Source of the DNA: an uncultured Solobacterium sp.
GTDB taxonomy: Bacteria; Bacillota_I; Bacilli_A; Erysipelotrichales; Erysipelotrichaceae
Reading direction: 5' to 3'
Assembly (NCBI GenBank): GCA_900546285.1
Contig: URCJ01000014.1
Location: 1-38,316, forward strand
Length of the DNA stretch: 38,316 nt
Shown here: positions 25,013 to 34,200 of the stretch, piece after piece
How positions within the stretch are numbered: position 1 is the first letter of the stretch
Layout: every line of letters begins with the position of its first letter
The notes under the pieces: model-generated
The model's input: only the letters and a program-made list of their open reading frames with translations
Databases searched by the model: none
Told to the model about the DNA's origin: nothing
Program-made: the position numbers and the translations under genes

Positions 25013-25882
25013 ATGCCAACTACATATGCTCACTGGCGTTTTGGGGATAAGTGTATCAAGACATTGCCAGTAGAAATTCAAAAAATCATTAATGAAAATC
25101 GTCCCATATTTGATTATGGTGTCCATGGACCCGACATTTTCTTTTATTACAACTGTTTAAAGCACAATGATATCAATCAAAAAGGAACTGATATGCACGA
25201 TACCAGTTACAAGGATATCTTAGCTATATTCAAATCTAATTATCTAAAGAATCAAGATGATAAGGATGCCAAGTTAGCTTACTTATTAGGTTTTACTTGT
25301 CACTTTACTTTGGATTCATATTGTCATGGCTATATTGAAATTAAAGAAGAAACTTCTAAGGTATCTCATGGCAAGATAGAGTCTCAATTTGACCGTTATC
25401 TTTTAATTAAAGATGGTTACAATCCGGTGAAGAAATCAGTTACTTTTTCATTAAAGCCTGATAGAAAGATGGCAAAAGATATTTCTGAATTATTTGGTGA
25501 TGTTGATGAAGAAACGGTATACAAAACTATTAAGGATCAAAAGAAATATCTTGATTTATTAAAAGACAGCAACTGTATAAAAAGATTTATTTTAAATACA
25601 GGTATGGACTTAGCTCATTGTAAGGACTTTAAGGATTTATTATTGACTACTAAAAACGATCCTAGATGCTTAGATTCTAGCTTAAGACTTGATAAATATT
25701 TTGATAAGGCGGTTGAGCATTATCCAATATTGGCTCAAAACTTAATTGATTATCTAAACAACAAAGAAGAACTTCCACCTTATTTCAAACATGACTTCAC
25801 TCCTAAAGAGGATTATAGAAGTCTTCCAGTATTGAGTTATGAAGAAGAAAAGAAATATGAGGTAAAGGATCTACAAGATTAG
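25013..25882 (+). CDS. Zinc-dependent phospholipase C family protein
   Basis: 289-aa protein of the Zn_dep_PLPC type. It begins MPTTYAHWRFGD, then has DYGVHGPDIFFYY, a central HFTLDSYCHGYIE and SHGKIESQFDR, in which the His and Asp residues would be metal ligands. No signal peptide is visible, unlike secreted clostridial phospholipase C, so it is probably cytosolic, and its real substrate is open. A strong AAGGAGA site supports the start. The MFS gene follows after 9 nt and is likely co-transcribed. Confidence 0.82.
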   Translation: MPTTYAHWRFGDKCIKTLPVEIQKIINENRPIFDYGVHGPDIFFYYNCLKHNDINQKGTDMHDTSYKDILAIFKSNYLKNQDDKDAKLAYLLGFTCHFTLDSYCHGYIEIKEETSKVSHGKIESQFDRYLLIKDGYNPVKKSVTFSLKPDRKMAKDISELFGDVDEETVYKTIKDQKKYLDLLKDSNCIKRFILNTGMDLAHCKDFKDLLLTTKNDPRCLDSSLRLDKYFDKAVEHYPILAQNLIDYLNNKEELPPYFKHDFTPKEDYRSLPVLSYEEEKKYEVKDLQD

Positions 25883-25891
25883 GGTAAATTT

Positions 25892-27235
25892 ATGAATTTA
25901 TTAAAGAAATTAAACAACTTAAAAGCTTTTAGGGGCCTAAATGAAAAAGAATTTGCGTGGGTACTATATGATGTAGGTAACTCAGCATATACAATGTTAG
26001 CTTGTTCACTTATTCCTATTTGGTTTAAACAAACAGCTATTGGAACTGCACCTGGTCAAATCTCAAGCGATAACGCTACTGCTTATTGGGCACTGGCAAC
26101 TTCTCTTGTAACAGTACTTGTTGCCTTCATCGGTCCAATTTGTGGTGTGTTGGCAGATCATAAGGATACAAAGAAAATCGTTTTCCAAACAAGTGTTGCG
26201 ATTGGTATTATCGCTTGTATCTTAAATGGTTTAGCTAATACATGGTTTATCTTTTTAGGTATTTTTGTCGTTACTAAGATTGCTTATCAAGCATCATTGA
26301 CTTTCTATGACTCAATGTTAAATGATATTACCAGTGAAGAAAGAGCTGATGAAGTATCTTCTTATGGTTATGCATGGGGTTATATCGGTTCTTGCATCCC
26401 ATTCTTGTTGGCACTTATCGCTTATTGTTTAAGTGGCGGTGTTAGTGAAGATTTAATGTTATTTTCACCAAAACTTGGTATGATTATTGGCTTTGTAGTA
26501 ACAGCCTTATGGTGGCTTGTTGTATCATTTCCACTTATCAAAAACTATAAACAAGTTAATTATGTTGAAGATACTAAGGGTGGCATTTCAAAAGCCTTCA
26601 AAAAGATTGGTAACACATTAAAAAGAATTGCCAAGGAAGATAAGAAAGTGTTGTATTTCTTGATTGCCTTCTTCTTATATATTGATGGTGTAGGTACTAT
26701 CATCGATAACTGTATCAACCTAGGCACTGACTTAGGTTTAAATACAGTAGGACAAGTAGTATTCTTGTTACTAACACAAGTGGTTGCTTTTGGTGGTTCT
26801 TTATTCTTTGCGAAATTAAGTAAGAAAAAGGATACTGTAGAACTTATTAAGATTTGTATCATAGGTTATACTGCCGTATGTCTATATGCCCTAACTCTTA
26901 CAAATATTTGGCAATTTGCGATTATGGCCTTCGGTGTAGGATGTTTCCAAGGTTCTATTCAATCACTTTCTAGATCATATTATGCAAAGATTATTCCAAG
27001 CGAAAATAGTGGTGAGTACTTTGGTATCTATGATATCTTTGCCAAGGGCGCTTCTTTCTTAGGTTCATTTGTAATCTTCGTGGTTAAGAAGATTGGCATC
27101 AAAACAGGTGGTGTCTTTACTTTCTTTGGTGTAACCATTAAGTCAATCAATGTTGCGGTTGGTCTACTTGCAGTCTTCTTTATCCTAGGTTATATCTTTA
27201 TTGGTAAGGCTGATAAACAAGAAAAAATTAATTAA
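25892..27235 (+). CDS. MFS transporter, UMF1/Atg22-like
   Basis: 447-aa membrane protein with about twelve hydrophobic segments. The N-terminal NEKEFAWVLYDVGNSAYTM is the hallmark of the UMF1 (Atg22-like) branch of the major facilitator superfamily, where the AWxLYDxGNSAY motif is conserved. Other fits are LADHKDTKK between helices 2 and 3 and GCFQGSIQSLSRSYYAKIIP in the second half. Fungal Atg22 exports amino acids from vacuoles; bacterial substrates are unknown. It starts 9 nt after the phospholipase-like gene and ends at a bidirectional terminator. Confidence 0.9.
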   Translation: MNLLKKLNNLKAFRGLNEKEFAWVLYDVGNSAYTMLACSLIPIWFKQTAIGTAPGQISSDNATAYWALATSLVTVLVAFIGPICGVLADHKDTKKIVFQTSVAIGIIACILNGLANTWFIFLGIFVVTKIAYQASLTFYDSMLNDITSEERADEVSSYGYAWGYIGSCIPFLLALIAYCLSGGVSEDLMLFSPKLGMIIGFVVTALWWLVVSFPLIKNYKQVNYVEDTKGGISKAFKKIGNTLKRIAKEDKKVLYFLIAFFLYIDGVGTIIDNCINLGTDLGLNTVGQVVFLLLTQVVAFGGSLFFAKLSKKKDTVELIKICIIGYTAVCLYALTLTNIWQFAIMAFGVGCFQGSIQSLSRSYYAKIIPSENSGEYFGIYDIFAKGASFLGSFVIFVVKKIGIKTGGVFTFFGVTIKSINVAVGLLAVFFILGYIFIGKADKQEKIN

Positions 27236-27247
27236 ACAAGGTATGTT

Positions 27248-27271
27248 AAAAGCCATCAGATGATGGCTTTT
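27248..27271. terminator. Bidirectional terminator between MFS and patatin genes
   Basis: AAAAGCCATC and GATGGCTTTT are perfect 10-bp arms around AGAT, giving T runs on both strands between convergent genes. Confidence 0.92.
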
Positions 27272-27278
27272 AGTATGC

Positions 27279-28184
27279 TTAACTATTTAAGAATTCTTTG
27301 ATTTCATCAAAATGACTCATCGCATCAAAGTAACCTAGATAATATAAATCGCTTAACTTATCCAAGTCCTTTTCAAGTCTTGTGATTGTAACAGGTCGAC
27401 TCGGTGTTAAACTATAGACTTTCTTTTGTAGCACAAGTTGATCAATTAAATCACAGTCATCATTATAACCTGTATTAGCATTCATATAACTTTCCACAAA
27501 ATTTGGATAATCAGCATATTGTTTCTTAACAATCTCAACCTCCTTACCAACAGGTTTACGACGATAGTCGGATTGTCTTGTACCGATAAAGATAATCTTA
27601 TCATTCTTATCTTCGATAGCTTTTCTAATTGGAATTTTAGTGGCAATACCACCATCTAGATACTTGTTGCCATTGATTTCTACCATCTTAGAAATAATTG
27701 GAAGACTTGCGGAAGCTTTAATCGCATCATAGAAAATCTCTCTTCCCTCTTTATTAGTGAAATAATCTGCTTTACCAGTTTCCACATTAGTCGCAACAAT
27801 ATTTAGATTACGATCACCCTTGAATATTTTTTCTTCATTTAATGGATAAATCTCTGCTAAATCCTCAAACATAAATCTAAAACCAATTAAACTGCCAGAT
27901 TCGCGAAAAGCTTTTAGACCAACATATCTTTTTTCATTTCTAAATTCTAATATCAACAATGCACTTCTGCCAAAAGCGCCAGCAATATAGTTAGTAGCCG
28001 TTAAAGCACCCGCAGAAACACCATAACAAGTTTTGATATTAAGATTATGTTCCATGAAATAATCAAGCACCCCAGCCGTATAAATGCCTCTAAAGGCACC
28101 ACCTTCAAGCACAAGACAGCCTGGAGTAATATCTCCATCAAAGTACTTAACTTTTAAATTATTTATATTTTTAAATTCTGCCAT
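27279..28184 (-). CDS. Patatin-like phospholipase
   Basis: 301-aa serine acyl hydrolase. The Ser/Asp dyad is clear: oxyanion loop GGAFRG (28-33), nucleophile elbow GVSAG (Ser57) and DGG (Asp177). There is no signal peptide, so it would act on the inner face of the membrane or on soluble lipids. It is the last gene of a four-gene operon and overlaps the 3' end of the ADA fusion gene by 14 nt, a strong sign of co-expression. Close relatives include housekeeping RssA/YlbK-like enzymes as well as the patatin effectors (CapV type) of CBASS defence systems; sequence alone does not decide between them. Confidence 0.9.
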   Translation of the reverse strand: MAEFKNINNLKVKYFDGDITPGCLVLEGGAFRGIYTAGVLDYFMEHNLNIKTCYGVSAGALTATNYIAGAFGRSALLILEFRNEKRYVGLKAFRESGSLIGFRFMFEDLAEIYPLNEEKIFKGDRNLNIVATNVETGKADYFTNKEGREIFYDAIKASASLPIISKMVEINGNKYLDGGIATKIPIRKAIEDKNDKIIFIGTRQSDYRRKPVGKEVEIVKKQYADYPNFVESYMNANTGYNDDCDLIDQLVLQKKVYSLTPSRPVTITRLEKDLDKLSDLYYLGYFDAMSHFDEIKEFLNS

Positions 28185-30651
28185 TTTCCCTAGCCTTTCT
28201 TTTGAATTTCTTAATCATAATTTTTATATCAAGACTATTATAATAAATATTCACATAACCTATCAAAGACATCGCCTTGGCTTTTAAAATCTCTGAATCA
28301 CCAGAAACATAAATCAAAGCCTTTGCCTTACCATTTTTAGCCTCTTGAATTAAATTAGCACAGGCTGAATTACCATCAATTGCCAATACAATAGACGGTC
28401 GTCTTTCAAATATCTCATAATTAAATGACTTATAAATGCCCATTCCTAGGTTTTCAGTAGAAACAACACAATAAATATTGGTCTTTTCGATCTTTTTAAT
28501 CTCTTTTGATGTAAGAGAATGAGGAACAATGGCATAGATTTCAAAACCCCTATTATGGTCAATTAAATACTTTTCATAGCCACTAATTTTGTGTCCTACC
28601 ACAAAATAGAATTTCTTAGGATCTAGAGAATATAATAGTTCATCTAACATATCTAATTGAAAATTGTCTAACTTAACACTGCGGTTATCTTGATTAAAAC
28701 TGCCACCAGCTAAGATAATTGGCATCTTATCAAGTGGAAAGTCTTTAATTCTATCTTTTAAAGCTTCTGAAGATAAATAAATATCTTTATTTTCATAAGC
28801 TAAATTAACTGTTTCTGTTTTATTGATTTCAATTAAGTCTTTAATATATTCACCAATATCCTTGTTTTCAGGATTAAATAGTTTAGTCTTTCTATCAAAT
28901 GATTTTTCACTATCTTTGATTATTTTATCTTCAGTAGCACACATCAATTTAAAATCATCAGAATGTAATTTTAATAAAGATCTTAGAGCCAATTCTTCAT
29001 CAAGTGAATTAGTTCCATAGATACCACAGCCATCTGACCCTTGAACGGCACTAACACCATTTTTTAGGAATTCTTTGATTGGATGAGCATCTAAGACAGT
29101 TAAATTGTTTAATCTAACATTGGAAGTTAATTGGAATTCAAGAATTACATTGTTTTGTTTAAGCTTTCTAATTAAATCCTTGCCCTTTTTAGTCTTTAAA
29201 CTAGTTGTATAAATACCATGACCTATACGAAGTTTAGGCATTTTTTGGCCCTTGTCCAAAGAATCTAAGACGATATCAACAGCTCTTGTGACATTGTCTT
29301 TTAAAGAATCATTTTCACCAGCATGGATTCTAATGGTGAAATAAGGATCAGTTTTACTATAGGCTACAAGTTCTCTAATAACCGGTTCTAGTTCCCCAAT
29401 ATCATTTATTTCTTCACCAACAAAGTCAGCACCCACAACATATGGATCCTTACATACAGCTTTTAAGACATCTAGGTTATTTCTTAGATAGTTATCACTT
29501 GTTATCTTATCTTTAACAATAGTTAATGGAATTCTTCTTAAAGCCGCCAGAAATCTTATCTTAACGCCTGTTTCCTTATAAGCTAAAGGAAGTATTTTAT
29601 GATAAGATTTGATTTCCTTAAGCATTTCTTCATTTCCCTTAACTAGAGTGGTATTAGATATTTCTACATAATTAATGCCCAAAGCCTTATACATTCTAGC
29701 AATCCATAATAATTTATCTTCTAATAAAGTATTATCTTTATAATCAGGATTTGATGCATCTAATAACATTTTATTTAAATATCTTGATACATCTTTGTCT
29801 TGTATCTTGTCGATATTTTTAAGAGTAATCTTTTTATCTGAGTCTATGCCCTTGGCAAAGACATAACGATATAAGTATAGCTTTTCAAGGTTTGTGAAAA
29901 CAGCTTGGCCATCTTTTAAAATTGATAAAGAAACTCTAATCTTGTTGATGTTGTAAGCTGCATCTTGATAGTTATTTAAGATTAAATCAGCAAAGTTGAT
30001 AAAAGTATTATCGTCAATTTTGCGATCTAAATATTTACCCACCAGATTCGAGCCCAGATTTGAGCCCGTAAAATCCTCTGCGACCTTTTCTCTTTTATTT
30101 TCCAACATCTTATATTGTCTATCATTTAACTTCAAACCAAGTTTCTTAATGTAGTAATATGGATACCTAATTTGGTGATAGATACCAAGAGCAATTAAAA
30201 TATCTGGATATAAATTAGCGTTCATATGCGTATGAACATCAGTTTTAAACTTAAATTCCTCTTCAATATAAGTTCTAATCAAAACATCATTTAACGCAAG
30301 ATCACACTTTTTTGTCTGTGACATTAGGGTCTTTGAAATAGCTGGAACTAAGGCTCTAGGTAAAATATTACCTTTAGAGTTAATAACAGCTACTGTTTTA
30401 TTATTGAATTTAAGAATATGAATATGTTTGTTTTCTTCATTAACATAAGTTGGTACCTTTCCTCTTATTTGTAGAAGTCCATCCTCGCCCATACTTAAAG
30501 GAAGTTTACAGATACTTGCAAGGTTTCTAATCAAGTTTCCACTTGAATGATTAGGCGTTCTTAAAATATAGTAATAATTATTTTTATCAAGATAAAAGTC
30601 AATTACTATATCTTTTTCTAAATCCAAATAAAACGTATCAAAGTATTTCAT
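28171..30651 (-). CDS. Adenosine deaminase-like domain fused to a Rossmannoid (SLOG/DprA-like) domain
   Basis: 826-aa protein. Residues about 1-130 form an unrecognised N-terminal domain. Residues about 136-570 resemble metal-dependent adenosine deaminase: HTH (His140, His142), IHAGE (His443, catalytic Glu446), IGHG (His478), and SDG with the metal ligand Asp540, where the usual DDP second Asp is Gly541. Residues about 643-810 look like a Rossmannoid nucleotide-binding domain of the SLOG/DprA/LOG type: IILAGGS, FYFVVGHKISGYEKYL, STENLGMGIYKSFNYEIFER, VLAIDGNSACANLIQEA. The fusion assignment of the second domain is pattern-based inference. Residues 196-203 (GSNLGSNL) are encoded by the dispersed 12-bp repeat. 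It starts 1 nt after the TRIC gene and overlaps the patatin gene by 14 nt. Confidence 0.75.
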   Translation of the reverse strand: MKYFDTFYLDLEKDIVIDFYLDKNNYYYILRTPNHSSGNLIRNLASICKLPLSMGEDGLLQIRGKVPTYVNEENKHIHILKFNNKTVAVINSKGNILPRALVPAISKTLMSQTKKCDLALNDVLIRTYIEEEFKFKTDVHTHMNANLYPDILIALGIYHQIRYPYYYIKKLGLKLNDRQYKMLENKREKVAEDFTGSNLGSNLVGKYLDRKIDDNTFINFADLILNNYQDAAYNINKIRVSLSILKDGQAVFTNLEKLYLYRYVFAKGIDSDKKITLKNIDKIQDKDVSRYLNKMLLDASNPDYKDNTLLEDKLLWIARMYKALGINYVEISNTTLVKGNEEMLKEIKSYHKILPLAYKETGVKIRFLAALRRIPLTIVKDKITSDNYLRNNLDVLKAVCKDPYVVGADFVGEEINDIGELEPVIRELVAYSKTDPYFTIRIHAGENDSLKDNVTRAVDIVLDSLDKGQKMPKLRIGHGIYTTSLKTKKGKDLIRKLKQNNVILEFQLTSNVRLNNLTVLDAHPIKEFLKNGVSAVQGSDGCGIYGTNSLDEELALRSLLKLHSDDFKLMCATEDKIIKDSEKSFDRKTKLFNPENKDIGEYIKDLIEINKTETVNLAYENKDIYLSSEALKDRIKDFPLDKMPIILAGGSFNQDNRSVKLDNFQLDMLDELLYSLDPKKFYFVVGHKISGYEKYLIDHNRGFEIYAIVPHSLTSKEIKKIEKTNIYCVVSTENLGMGIYKSFNYEIFERRPSIVLAIDGNSACANLIQEAKNGKAKALIYVSGDSEILKAKAMSLIGYVNIYYNSLDIKIMIKKFKRKARENGRI
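30041..30066 (-). repeat. Intragenic 12-bp tandem repeat, copy in the ADA fusion gene
   Basis: Two tandem units CAGATTCGAGCC and CAGATTTGAGCC (plus strand) at 30042 and 30054, read on the minus strand as Gly-Ser-Asn-Leu twice. The frame is the same as in the FAD dehydrogenase copy. Confidence 0.85.
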
Positions 30652-30652
30652 A

Positions 30653-31252
30653 TTATTTTGCCTTAGGTAGATTCCACTTATATTTTATCGCTAACATTCT
30701 TAATGTAAATATAACAAAAAAGGTAACTATAATCGATAGGTTATCGTTTATTTTAAACAAGAAGAAGGAAGTGATAGAACCTATAATTGCTGCACAAGCA
30801 TAGAAGTGTCTTGTGAAGATTGCTAGGTCTATGTGGGCAAAGATGTCTCTTAAAGCACCACCACCTACCGCAGTTAAAGTTCCTATGAATACCGATAAGA
30901 AGAAATTATTGTAAGCTAGTGTTGTTTCAACCCCAACTACTGTAAATATTCCAAGTCCTATCGCATCCATAATTTGAATAGATAATTCTGCTTTTTTAAA
31001 GTAAGCTCTTGGTTTTGACATAAAGCAAGCTAGTGCAAAGGCAAAGGCCAATATCAAAGTAATTGGGTTGTTGAAAATTGTTGGTGGGTGAATGCCTAAT
31101 ATGGCATCTCTTAAAATACCGCCTCCTACCGCAGTAGTTAAACCAAGCATAACAACACCAAAAATATCCATTCTGTTTTCAATACCCACCATAGCTCCAG
31201 AGATGGCAAAAGCAATGGTTCCAATGTATTCTAATAGATTTAAAAATGTCAT
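30653..31252 (-). CDS. TRIC/UPF0126 family channel-like membrane protein
   Basis: 199-aa membrane protein with about seven hydrophobic helices arranged as two homologous halves. Each half contains the glycine-rich signature of bacterial TRIC (UPF0126, YicG-like) proteins: AVGGGILRD in the first and AVGGGALRD in the second. Related proteins are trimeric K+/cation channels; some annotations call them glycine transporters. It lies 2 nt after the coiled-coil gene and 1 nt before the ADA fusion gene, so translation is probably coupled. No regulatory site is seen inside the operon. Confidence 0.9.
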   Translation of the reverse strand: MTFLNLLEYIGTIAFAISGAMVGIENRMDIFGVVMLGLTTAVGGGILRDAILGIHPPTIFNNPITLILAFAFALACFMSKPRAYFKKAELSIQIMDAIGLGIFTVVGVETTLAYNNFFLSVFIGTLTAVGGGALRDIFAHIDLAIFTRHFYACAAIIGSITSFFLFKINDNLSIIVTFFVIFTLRMLAIKYKWNLPKAK

Positions 31253-31254
31253 AA

Positions 31255-34200
31255 TTAATTCTTTTTAAAGATAGTTGCAACCTTATTATTCATAACATCA
31301 ACTTGTTTACGACGATTATTATTATCGTTAACTAAAGAATTGTAGTAATCATCTATTTCTTGCATTTTATTTGTAAAAATAGTAATTACCGCAAAACGTT
31401 TCATATCAATTTCATCATTAATCACATTGAATTTTTGATTAATCTCGTCGATCTTCTTGTTGATTGTATCGATATCATTTGTGACATATGATGTTTCTTC
31501 TAATTCCGCTTCTTGTTCACTTAAGAAAATTTGATTTTCTCTATCGATATTTTCAAGATGCATCTTTTCAAGAACTTCTTTATCTTCATTGAATTTATTT
31601 TCAAGTTCAGCTAAACGTTCTTCATATAAAGTTTTCTCTTCATCAATATTTTTAATGTTTAAATCAATTTTGTATCTTAAGTTAGCTTGTCTTTCTTTTT
31701 CCTTAACTATTAATTCCTCGTACTTATCACTAATTTCTTTGATTTGTGATTCATAAGTATTTGTGATAGTTCCTTTAGAATTAACATTTTCTTCGAATTC
31801 CTTGGCGATTTGTTCAAGTTTTTCTTTCTTATATTCATTAAGCGTCTTAACAGCTTCTTGGTGAGTGTTGTTTAATTCATCAATCTTTTCTTTGAATTCA
31901 GAAGCTAAAATTAACATAATGTCTTCTTTTTGATCATTCTCATTTTTCAACACAAAAGGTCTAACTTTAACAAGTTCATCATACGTATCAAAGGCATTAA
32001 CTAGTTCTTTTTTAATATCATTAACTTTTTTAGCGAACGTATCGTTTAATTCATTTTGTTTAAGAACGATATTAGCAATTTCTTCTTTTAGATTGTTGAT
32101 ATAAGTACTGGTTTGGTTCTTTAATTCTTCAAATTTTTGGTTTTGTTCATCAACATAGTTTTCATAGCCCTTATTCGCATCATCAAAGTCTCTAGCTAAT
32201 TGGTAACGTTTTTCAATTAGTTCTTTCTTGGTGTTATGAAGGTTATTTAATGTTGACTTGTTATTTTCTCTTAATTCCTTAAGAGCCTTATCGTAATTAC
32301 TCTTTAAAAGTTCTGTTTCTAAATCATTCTCTTTTTGTTTAGCTTGGATTAGATTTTGCCACTCACCTCTTTTTAGTACAGCTTCGTTTTCTGCATTGTT
32401 TAATTCATCAGCGGTTTCTCTAGTACGCGCAAGTTGTAGCTTGTAAGATGCAGTATATTCATTTTCAAGTCTATTTTTACGGTTCTTGATATCAGTTAAA
32501 AGGTCAGCACATTCAATCTTTAAAAGTTCTAGTTCTTTTTCCTTATTAGATATCTCAATATTGTTTTCTTGAACATAATTATCTTCTTGATGTTTTAAGT
32601 CAAGTTTCTTAATATTGAATTCATCTTTATAGTAAGTCATGACTTCTTTTATTTCGTCATCATTTACATTCGTAATATAAGCTAGTTCGTTATCTAAAGC
32701 TTCTTTGAATTCTTTAATTTCTTTTAGTTTGTTATCTAAATTATTTTTATAAATATTTAATTGATCTTGATGATTGTTTTCTAATTCTTCTAGCTTTTTC
32801 TTTTCTTCGGCTAATTTGTCAAGTAATGAAACTTTTATTTCTTGATTTTCATCTTTAAACTTAGCGATTTCTTCGTCTTTTTCCTTCTTCTTTTCATCCA
32901 AAATCGAGATTACAGAAGTGAGAGTTGTTTCTCTATCAGCATTTGAAATCGTTAAATCATTGAGAATCTTTTCTTCTTTTTTCTTTCTATTTATGAATTC
33001 ATCAGTTATTTTAGCTTGTTTACTTTCATAATTAGTCTTTAGAGTTTCTAAAGATTCTTCTTTTTTCTTATCAAGTTCAACTAAAAAGGCATTGAAGTTT
33101 GCTTCTTCAACATTAAGTTCATCTTTTAAAGCTTGGATGTTCTTTAATAAGTCACTTCTAGTGCTTTGTAGCTTGGCTACATCAGCATTGAAATTATCTT
33201 CAAGTTCGATATTATTGGCATCAATAAAAGCTTTTTCTTTTTCAAATTTAGCCTTTTCATCTTCTTCTTGTTTATTTAAAGAAGTAAGTTTTTCTTGGTG
33301 TTGGTTTGTAAGATATTCGATTCTTTGTTCAAAAGATTTTTGTAGTCTTTCGACATCTGCATGATAATCAGCTTCTAATTCTTGATCTTTCTTTTTAAAT
33401 TCAGCCTCAATTTCAGCAACCGCTTCATCATATTTGGCTTTTAAATCTTCTTTTTTTCTTAGCAAATCTGCAAGTAATTTTTCATTTTCTTCTTTAGCCT
33501 TTACAGAAGTTACATTAACAAGGGTAAAAATCTTTTCTTGAATAACTTGGATGTTATTGTTGATTCTTTGTTTTTCTTCTTCAAATCTGTTCTTAAGATT
33601 TTCTTTTTCAGCATCTGAATTGGAAACATATGTTTCAATGCTTGCTTGAATGGCTGCAATTTTAATGTTAAGACTGTCGATTTTATCATTAACCGCATTC
33701 TTGCTGTTTAAAATGGTTTCGATAATCTCATCGTTTTCTGTCTTATATTCATCAATTTTCTTTTTATATTCATTCTCTTTTATTTCAAGAGAGTTTAAAT
33801 ATTCATCGTTTAATTCTTTTATCTTGTTTTTTAAATCATCGATTTTTTGTTTATAGTCTTTGCTTAGGGCTGTATATTTATTTTCTAATTCCTCATTATC
33901 GTTCTTTAAAAGTCCGATGGCCTGTTGAGCTTGATTAAAACGATCGTTATAGCGATCTAATAAATAAGTTTTTCTTTTTTCAAATTCAGCTTTTTCAATT
34001 TCGACCTTTTGTTTAAGAACTTGTAGTTCTTTCTCATGATTTTCTTTTTCATTAAGGTACTTTTGATCTAAATTTTCTACAAATTCTGAGAATTGTTTTT
34101 TAAAATCTTCACTTCTATTTTTTAATTGTTCTTCTAGATTTGCTAGAGTTGCTTTTTCCTTATTTGTAAGAATACTAGCTAATTCATTTAATTCAGCTAG

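Noticed and set aside
28171..30651. RADAR phage-defence system
   Set aside because: RADAR needs the AAA+ ATPase RdrA beside RdrB; no such ATPase gene is in this operon, and the domain layout here (C-terminal Rossmannoid domain) differs.
33092..33856. Plus-strand open frames opposite the coiled-coil gene
   Set aside because: Ser/Phe/Leu-rich translations are the antisense of Glu/Lys-rich coiled coil; no ribosome sites or promoters.
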